From: Holophagaceae bacterium UBA706
Lineage (GTDB): Bacteria > Acidobacteriota > Holophagae > Holophagales > Holophagaceae
DNA: 13,651 bases
Direction of reading: 5' to 3'
NCBI GenBank assembly: GCA_002298155.1
Contig: DBME01000302.1
Coordinates: 1 to 13,651 of the forward strand
The notes beneath the pieces were generated by a model. That model did no database searches and was not told where the DNA came from. It saw only the letters and a list, made by a program, of their open reading frames with translations. This document shows positions 8,172 through 13,651 of the stretch, in pieces (the stretch's first letter is position 1; each line of letters begins with the position of its first letter). The translations under genes were made by a program, and so were the position numbers.

Positions 8172-11100
8172 GCGAGCCCATCCCCCGTGCGCGGCGGCCG
8201 CTTGAGCCCTTCCGGCTTGTTGGAGGTGAGTTCGATGACCCCCTCCTCCGCCAGCTCCACCAGTTCCCAGGGCAGCCGCGGTCCATGGGGCGAACGCGCC
8301 AGGCCCGGAAGCGCCCCTGCCCCGACCCAGGCGTCGCGACCGGCGCGCTTGGCCATGTAGAGGCAGGCGTCGGCGATCTCCACCACGCGCTCCCAGCCCA
8401 TCCAGGTGATGTCGTCCAGGGAGAACGGGTAGGCGGCGTAACCCACGGAGCAGGTCCAGCGGATCACCTCGCCGGTCTCCAGGACCACCTCCTGCTCGGC
8501 CATGAGGCTGCGGATGCGCTCGGCCATGAGGCTGGCCTCCGCCCGGGTGGAGTTGCGGGCGAGGACCAGGAACTCCTCGCCGCCCCAGCGGATGATGCCG
8601 TCGGTCTCGCGGGCGGCGCGGCGCAGGGTCTGGGCGACCTTCTGGAGGACGAGGTCCCCCACGTGATGGCCGTGGGTGTCGTTGACGATCTTGAAGTGGT
8701 CCAGGTCCACCATGAGGAAGAGGAGATCGTTGTTGGGCAGCACCTGGCCCGCGGTCCAGTCCCGGTACGAGCGCTGGACCTTGGCGATGTCGTCGTCCAC
8801 CACCACGGACAGGAAGCGCCGGTTGTGGAGATTGGTGAGGGGATCGGACAGGCTCTGGGCCTTGAGGGCGAGGTTGGCCTTCTCCAGGGCGTGGTTGGCC
8901 TTGAGGAGATCGCCGGTGGCCTTCTCGACCATGGCGGCGAGCCGCTCCTTCTGCCGGGCCAGGGTGCGGAAGCGCCAGTTCATGAGGAGGGTCACGGCGC
9001 CCGCGGCGGCGAGGACCTCCAGGGACATGAACCACCAGGTGCGCCACCAGGGCGGCAGCACCTCGAAGGCGTAGGAGGCCACGGAGCCGAAGGGCATGCC
9101 CGGATAGGCGGCCCGGGCCTCGAAGCGGTACCAGCCTCCCGGCAGCGCGGCGTACCGCGCCTGGGGCACGTCCGTGGTGCGCCAGTCGTCTTCGAGTCCC
9201 ACCAGGCGCACCTGGTAGAGCACGGCCTTCTCGTCCACGAAGGTCTGGGAGGCGAAGCGGAACTCCACGGTGGCGTCCCGGTGGGGCACGGCCCCGGCGT
9301 CGCCGTAGGGGGGCTCCAGGGCCAGCTTGCCGCGGGTCACCTGGGTGATGGTCACGTCCATGGGTCCCGGCGCGTGGGGCCTGCGGCCCACCAGCACGTG
9401 GGCCAGGCCCGTGGAGGTTCCCACCCACACGTCCTGGTTGCCGTCCACGAGCATGGCGCCCTGGCTGCAGTCGTCCCCGGCCAGGCCGCCGCCGCGGCCG
9501 ATGTGGAGGCGGTCGTCGCCCGACACCACCTCGACGCCGTGGTCGGTTCCGACCCACAGGGCGCCCCGGGCATCAACTGCCGCGGCGTAGACCATGTTGG
9601 TGTCCAGGCCGCTGCCGGCCTCGAGGCTTTCCAGGACCTTGAAGACGCCGCCCCGGTACTCCACCCGCGACACGCCCCGGGGCTCGCGGTACAGGACCCA
9701 CACGGAACTGTCGTTGGCCACGGCCAGCCCGTTGAGGGGGTCGACCTTGAGGCCCTGGGCCTTGCCGAAGCGGTGCCAGCCGCTGGCGTCACGGATGATG
9801 GCGCCGGCGTTGCTGGCCGCCCACAGGCGCCCCTGGTGGTCCTCGGCCAACTGCCACACGGCGAATTCGGGGACGCCGGACTGCACGGGGCCGAAGTCGA
9901 GGCGGATCGTATGCCGCGCGGGATCGATCCGGAAGATGCCGTGGCCCGGATCGCAGGCCCAGATGAGCCCGTCAGGGGAGACCGCCACGCCCTGGCAGCG
10001 CTCCATGACGCCTTCCCCTTCGGGGCGCAGGCTCCGGTAGAAGTCCTCGGTGGCGGTGGACGCCCCGGGTTCCAGGGTGCGCAGCGGCGCGTTGTTGCAG
10101 GCGATGAACAGGCGCCCCGCGGCGTCCTCGGAGAGGGCCGTGATGTTCAGGCCGTCCGTGCCGGGGACCCGCTTCCAGCCCTTGGGGCCCAGCATGGCCA
10201 GACCTTCGCTGGTGCCCGCGAACAGCCGTCCCGCATGGTCCCGGAAGACCTTCCACACCAGGTCGGACGGCAACCCGTCCTGGAGGGTGAACGCCCGGGT
10301 GAAGCCCCGCCCCAGCTGGCGGTAGAGGGTCGGCCCCAGGACCCAGAGGCTGCCCTCGCGGTCCTTGAGGGAGGCGACGGTCCAGGTGCAGGGCAGTCCC
10401 GCGGCGGGGTCGATGATCTCGTGGTCGTTGCCCTTCAGGCGGAGCAGGCCGGCGTTGGTGGGGATGCCGATGCTGCCGTCCGTCTCCCGGTTGATGACGC
10501 CCGACGCGAAGGGCGGCCCGGGCAGGAGGGGGGAGGCGTCCTCGAACCGGGTGCCCCCGGGATCCTGGTAGCGCAGCATGCGGCGGCCCACCACCCACAG
10601 GCGGCCGTCGCCGTCCACGGCGAGGCTCTCGATGCCGTCCTTGGGGAGGCCGTCCTGGGCGGTGAAATGGTTCCAGGTGGTGTCCTTGCGCCGTTCCCAG
10701 ACCTGGCCGCCCACCACCACGAACACGGAGCCCGTCCCGGCCCGGAAGGCCAGGGCCCGGCCACGGCCTTCGGGCAGACCGGCCACCCGTTCCATGGTGT
10801 CGCCCATCTGGCGGTACAGGCCGTCCTGGCCCAGGGCCCACAGGAACCCGTCGGCGTCCTGGTCCAGGGCCGAACCCCGGATCGGCTGGAAGGGTTTGCC
10901 CTCGTAAAGGATGGGCGTGAAGACCCCCCGGTGGAACTTCTCCAGGCCGCCTTCGTTGATGATCCAGATGCCTCCGCCGCGCCGGCGCACCACGCGGCTC
11001 ACGGTGGTGGCGGTCATGCCCTCCCGGGCGGTCCATTTCCGGAACCCCACGCCGTCGTAGCGCACGAGGCCCGTGTCGCCGCCGATCCAGATGAAGCCCT

Positions 11101-11245
11101 CGGAGTCCTGGGTGATGGAGGTCAGGCCGGGCTCGTTGAAGCCCTGCTCGGGGCCGTAGGTCTTGAAGAGATACCGGCCTTCGGATTCGGCGGCGCCAAG
11201 GACCAGGGGAAGCAGGAAGGCCAACAGCGTCGGCAGCAGCCTCAT
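8168..11245 (-). CDS. Transmembrane sensor diguanylate cyclase (Reg_prop propeller, Y_Y_Y, GGEEF)
   Basis: This 1025-residue receptor probably senses a periplasmic ligand and makes cyclic di-GMP from two GTP in the cytoplasm. A signal peptide (MRLLPTLLAFLLPLVLGA) leads into repeated Reg_prop blades, with motifs such as DSEGFIWIGGDTGLVRYDG and DGLPSDLVWKVFRDHAGRLF, filling most of residues 25-640. A Y_Y_Y domain follows (about 655-730, with LEDDWRTTD and LPGGWYRFEARA), then one membrane helix (about 737-757), a coiled coil, and a GGDEF domain (about 798-968). The catalytic motif is GGEEF at 888-892, metal ligand D847 lies in MVDLDHFKIVND, and the product-inhibition site RETD (879-882) is five residues upstream. 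A 57-residue tail of unclear function follows. The ATG at 11245 has AAGGA about seven bases upstream and overlaps the stop of the radical SAM gene by four bases, indicating translational coupling. Active cyclase is expected. Hybrid histidine kinase is excluded: no HATPase region is seen. Confidence 0.93.
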   Translation of the reverse strand: MRLLPTLLAFLLPLVLGAAESEGRYLFKTYGPEQGFNEPGLTSITQDSEGFIWIGGDTGLVRYDGVGFRKWTAREGMTATTVSRVVRRRGGGIWIINEGGLEKFHRGVFTPILYEGKPFQPIRGSALDQDADGFLWALGQDGLYRQMGDTMERVAGLPEGRGRALAFRAGTGSVFVVVGGQVWERRKDTTWNHFTAQDGLPKDGIESLAVDGDGRLWVVGRRMLRYQDPGGTRFEDASPLLPGPPFASGVINRETDGSIGIPTNAGLLRLKGNDHEIIDPAAGLPCTWTVASLKDREGSLWVLGPTLYRQLGRGFTRAFTLQDGLPSDLVWKVFRDHAGRLFAGTSEGLAMLGPKGWKRVPGTDGLNITALSEDAAGRLFIACNNAPLRTLEPGASTATEDFYRSLRPEGEGVMERCQGVAVSPDGLIWACDPGHGIFRIDPARHTIRLDFGPVQSGVPEFAVWQLAEDHQGRLWAASNAGAIIRDASGWHRFGKAQGLKVDPLNGLAVANDSSVWVLYREPRGVSRVEYRGGVFKVLESLEAGSGLDTNMVYAAAVDARGALWVGTDHGVEVVSGDDRLHIGRGGGLAGDDCSQGAMLVDGNQDVWVGTSTGLAHVLVGRRPHAPGPMDVTITQVTRGKLALEPPYGDAGAVPHRDATVEFRFASQTFVDEKAVLYQVRLVGLEDDWRTTDVPQARYAALPGGWYRFEARAAYPGMPFGSVASYAFEVLPPWWRTWWFMSLEVLAAAGAVTLLMNWRFRTLARQKERLAAMVEKATGDLLKANHALEKANLALKAQSLSDPLTNLHNRRFLSVVVDDDIAKVQRSYRDWTAGQVLPNNDLLFLMVDLDHFKIVNDTHGHHVGDLVLQKVAQTLRRAARETDGIIRWGGEEFLVLARNSTRAEASLMAERIRSLMAEQEVVLETGEVIRWTCSVGYAAYPFSLDDITWMGWERVVEIADACLYMAKRAGRDAWVGAGALPGLARSPHGPRLPWELVELAEEGVIELTSNKPEGLKRPPRTGDGLA

Positions 11246-12924
11246 CGTCCGTTCCTTTCCAGGTAAGCCTGGGATCCCTTCATCTCTGCGGCGGGTCCCT
11301 GGGATGCCTTCCAGGTCCGCTTGTTCGTGGTGCCCCATTCCCGGGCCAGGTCCTCGGCCTCGGGGTTCCCCGGGGCCAGCGCGAGCACTTCCAGGAGATC
11401 GGCCCGGGCCTCGCCGGCGTGGCCCAGGCGATGGCGAAGGAGGGCTCGCTTGAGGAAGCCCCAGGTGTTGCCGGGTTCCCGGGCCACCACTTCGCTGTAT
11501 TCGGCTTCGGCCTCCTGGAACCGCCCCGCCTCCTCCGCGGCCTCGCCGCACAGGAGGTTGGTGACGGCGCAGAAGCCCAGCCAGGCCTTCTGCTCCCGGA
11601 ACTGCTCCGGCGTGTAGACGGCCTTGGCCTTGGTGCTCTCGGCCACCTGGGCCAGGCGCCGCAGGGCCTTCTCGGTGTGGGCGTCCACCCGCGCGAAGAC
11701 CTCGGCGTCCCCCGAGCCCCGGAAGAAGTCCTGGCTGACGCGCCCTTCGGCCCGGTACCGGTCGAAGAGCCGCGTCCCGGGGTACAGGGCCAGGGGGGAG
11801 ACCTGCACGTCGTGGGGCAGCGAGGTGCGGATGAGGTCGGCGGTGATCTCCACGTCGGCCCATTCCTCCCCGGGGATGCCCGTGATGAGGTAGATGCCCA
11901 GGTTCATGCCCACCTTGCGCACCAGCGACAGGGCCTTGACGGCCTGCTTCATGTTGGTGCCCTTGTCCAGGAGGTTCAGCACGCGCTCGCTGCCGTGCTC
12001 CACCCCGAACTGCATGAACTCGCAGCCGGCGCGCTTCATGGCCACGAGGCGGTCCTCGTCCACGAGGTTGACCCGGCTCTGGCAGTTCCAGAGGGGGTGC
12101 ATCCCGGAGTCCTGGATGAGCCCCATGAGCTTGAGGATCCGGGCGCGGTTGGCGGTGAAGGTGTCGTCCCGGAAGCTGAAGTAGGTCAGCCCGTGCTTGC
12201 GCCTCAGGAGCGTCATCTCCTTCAGCACGGCCTCGGGGCTGCGGAAGCGCACGGCGCTGCCCCAGAATTCGGGCGTGTTGCAGAAGTTGCAGGTGGCGGG
12301 GCAGCCGCGGCTGGTGCTGAGGTAGGAGAGCTGGCCCGGGTCGTCCAGGAAGTCCGCCTCGAAGTGCTCCACCGGGGCGCCCATGATGTCCAGGTCCTCC
12401 ATGGGCGGCACGCTGGCGGTCTCGCCCCCCCGGAGGATGAGGCCGGGGGCGCTGCGCCAGGCGTCGGTCCCCCCGGGCCCGGCCAGGCGGGACAGGACCT
12501 CCACCAGGGGGATCTCCCCCTCGCCCTTGACGATGGCGTCCAGGGCCGGGCAGTCCTCGAACACTTCCGAGGCCAGGTGGGTGGGGTGGGGGCCCCCGGC
12601 CAGGAGCACCGCGCCGGGGCAGGCCTCCCGGGCCAGGGCCAGGAGGTCGCAGCTGCGCTTGCGGTTGAAGGTGAACATGGAGATGCCGATGACCGCCGGG
12701 TTCAGGCGCCTCAGGTAGGCCAGGATCTCCTTGCGGCCCTTTCCGCTCAGGTTGGCCAGCCGGCAGCCATAGCCCCGGGACTTCACCATGGCCTGGAGGA
12801 AGCCCAGGCCGATGGGCAGGAAGGTCATCCATTCGTCCCCATAACCGCTGCGAGGGGCGCTGTACGCCAGAACCGCCAACGGTCCGGGCGCCCCTGTCCT
12901 GTCTGTTCCTGCCCCGCGCCCCAT
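11242..12924 (-). CDS. B12-binding-type radical SAM protein with C-terminal TPR-like region
   Basis: The product is 560 residues from ATG 12924, chosen because GGGAG lies five bases upstream; an in-frame ATG at 12945 lacks such a site. The N-terminal part has a cobalamin-binding-like Rossmann region: PIGLGFLQAMVKSRGY, IGISMFTFN, LLAGGPHPTH and DAIVKGEGE. The radical SAM core carries the 4Fe-4S motif C208-x3-C212-x2-C215 in SRGCPATCNFC, followed by FRDDTFTANR, MQFGVEHGSERVL and ITGIPGEE. A C-terminal region of about 450-545 has TPR-like helices (ALLRHRLGHAGEARADLLEVLALAPGN). No DxHxxG cobalamin motif is visible, so any B12 would bind without that histidine, or B12 binding may be lost. The substrate is unknown; such proteins methylate or rearrange unactivated carbons in natural-product, lipid or cofactor pathways. 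It is translationally coupled to the downstream diguanylate cyclase gene. Confidence 0.9.
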   Translation of the reverse strand: MGRGAGTDRTGAPGPLAVLAYSAPRSGYGDEWMTFLPIGLGFLQAMVKSRGYGCRLANLSGKGRKEILAYLRRLNPAVIGISMFTFNRKRSCDLLALAREACPGAVLLAGGPHPTHLASEVFEDCPALDAIVKGEGEIPLVEVLSRLAGPGGTDAWRSAPGLILRGGETASVPPMEDLDIMGAPVEHFEADFLDDPGQLSYLSTSRGCPATCNFCNTPEFWGSAVRFRSPEAVLKEMTLLRRKHGLTYFSFRDDTFTANRARILKLMGLIQDSGMHPLWNCQSRVNLVDEDRLVAMKRAGCEFMQFGVEHGSERVLNLLDKGTNMKQAVKALSLVRKVGMNLGIYLITGIPGEEWADVEITADLIRTSLPHDVQVSPLALYPGTRLFDRYRAEGRVSQDFFRGSGDAEVFARVDAHTEKALRRLAQVAESTKAKAVYTPEQFREQKAWLGFCAVTNLLCGEAAEEAGRFQEAEAEYSEVVAREPGNTWGFLKRALLRHRLGHAGEARADLLEVLALAPGNPEAEDLAREWGTTNKRTWKASQGPAAEMKGSQAYLERNGR

Positions 12925-12940
12925 GGGAACTCCCACATGG
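12921..12940 (-). repeat. Inverted repeat covering the radical SAM gene's ribosome binding site and start
   Basis: CCATGGG and CCC-a-CATGG can pair with one bulged base around a five-base loop. On the transcript the AUG at 12924 lies in the stem and GGGAG (12930-12934) lies partly in the opposite arm, so pairing would hide the start. This may be regulatory or simply chance in GC-rich DNA. Confidence 0.35.
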
Positions 12941-12982
12941 ACCATTTCATCATAGGTGACGATCCTAAACTATTGGACAACA
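12925..12982. promoter_or_regulatory. Short divergent promoter region between the radical SAM and PilZ genes
   Basis: Only 58 bases separate the two divergent start codons, so both promoters must overlap each other or reach into coding sequence. AT-rich stretches (TTTCATCATA near 12944-12953 and CCTAAACTATT near 12964-12974) could hold -10 elements, but I cannot assign a complete promoter to either strand. The arrangement suggests coordinated control of the two genes. Confidence 0.35.
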
Positions 12983-13651
12983 ATGGCAGATACGTGGAAT
13001 GGCGGAGCGGACGTGGCGGACACCATCAAGAAGGGCGACGAGATCCTGGACATCCTCCGGTCGGCCTGCGCCCGCCGCGAGCTCCTGATCCTCGCAACGC
13101 CCTACCTGCGCTTCGAATCCTCCTTCGTGGGCATCCAGGGGAACGAGATCCACATCCTGGCCACCATGAGCCGGGAGGACGCCATGTTCGGCCTGCGGGG
13201 CCCCGACCTCAAGCTCCGGTTCCCCGACGGCCTGGGGTTCTACGAGGCCCCGGTGGAGATGGTGGGCCTGGGCATGGTGGAGGGGCGGCGCACCGTGAAG
13301 CTCACCCTTCCCAAGGTGCTTCAAGAGAACGACCAGCGCGCCGCCTACCGGGTGGAGCGGGTGGGCCGGGTCCTGGTCACCTACAGCACTCACAAGGACG
13401 ACCTGGTCCAGGGTTCCCTCGTGGACATCAGCACCACCGGCGCCAAGCTCCACGCCCCCCGGGACGTGGACCCCGAGACCATGGGACCGGGTACCTCCCT
13501 GCTCCTATCCATCCCCCTGGCCCCCGAGATCCAGATCGAGACCCGGGCCGAGGTGCGCCATGTGGGCGCCCGCACGGTTGGTCTGGTCTTCCGCCCGTCC
13601 CTGCCCCCGGCCATCGAACAGCCCCTGTCCCGGTGGGTGTTCCTGCGGCGG
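12983..13651 (+). CDS. PilZ-domain protein (YcgR-like), C-terminus cut by window edge
   Basis: The open frame reads 223 codons from ATG 12983 to the last base without a stop. The N-terminal half (about residues 15-110, including ELLILATPYLRFESSFVGIQ and FYEAPVEMVGLG) resembles the beta-rich YcgR/PilZN partner domain. The PilZ domain begins with R119-AAY-R123 and continues to D148-I-S-T-T-G153, the complete RxxxR and DxSxxG c-di-GMP binding signature, then a beta-barrel region ending RTVGLVFRPS. It therefore probably binds cyclic di-GMP and passes the signal to motility, secretion or polymer synthesis; the output partner cannot be read from sequence. The ribosome binding site is weak (GGA five bases before the ATG). 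It lies divergent to the radical SAM/diguanylate cyclase unit, so a local signal-and-receptor pairing is plausible but unproven. Confidence 0.88.
   Translation, partial: MADTWNGGADVADTIKKGDEILDILRSACARRELLILATPYLRFESSFVGIQGNEIHILATMSREDAMFGLRGPDLKLRFPDGLGFYEAPVEMVGLGMVEGRRTVKLTLPKVLQENDQRAAYRVERVGRVLVTYSTHKDDLVQGSLVDISTTGAKLHAPRDVDPETMGPGTSLLLSIPLAPEIQIETRAEVRHVGARTVGLVFRPSLPPAIEQPLSRWVFLRR

Noticed and set aside
8285..11266. 993-codon plus-strand ORF opposite the cyclase gene
   Set aside because: Long antisense frames are expected in such GC-rich DNA. Its composition is Gly/Ala/His/Val-rich without motifs, while the minus strand has full domain structure.
1..13651. CRISPR arrays, tRNA or rRNA genes, insertion sequences
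   Set aside because: I saw no regularly spaced repeats, cloverleaf-like segments, transposase motifs or terminal inverted repeats.

Overview
The window is a chromosomal segment from a GC-rich bacterium. Genes outside the central patch use mostly G/C third positions; one 60-base line inside mutS has 46 G/C. The gene content and protein style fit a Holophaga/Geothrix-like acidobacterium. That is an impression from the proteins, not a proven assignment, because there is no rRNA or other taxonomic marker here.

Layout. Left edge, minus strand: the first 356 codons of a GTP-type phosphoenolpyruvate carboxykinase, cut by the window end. A 300-base divergent intergenic region separates it from a plus-strand run: a fold-type-I PLP aminotransferase (GTG start), an MFS transporter and full-length MutS. 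MutS ends 17 bases from the end of a convergent minus-strand segment of about 1.6 kb that differs in composition. This segment holds a DUF1444-like gene interrupted by one in-frame TAG codon and a small multi-pass membrane protein. Five lines inside the latter gene have 97 G/C in 300 bases (32%). Both look recently acquired or decaying.

Next, still on the minus strand, is a compact two-gene unit: a cobalamin-binding-type radical SAM protein with a C-terminal TPR-like region, whose stop codon overlaps (ATGA) the start of a 1025-residue receptor. The receptor has a signal peptide, a Reg_prop beta-propeller, a Y_Y_Y domain, one membrane helix, a coiled coil and a GGEEF diguanylate cyclase domain with an intact RxxD inhibitory site. 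Divergent from this unit, 58 bases away, is a PilZ-domain protein with the full RxxxR...DxSxxG c-di-GMP signature; it runs off the right edge.

The metabolic and repair genes at the left look ordinary. The right third places a c-di-GMP producer, a candidate c-di-GMP receptor and a B12/radical SAM enzyme side by side. The most notable observations are the coupling of the radical SAM gene to the diguanylate cyclase gene, the premature amber codon in the DUF1444 gene, and the AT-rich membrane-protein gene inside a very GC-rich neighbourhood.
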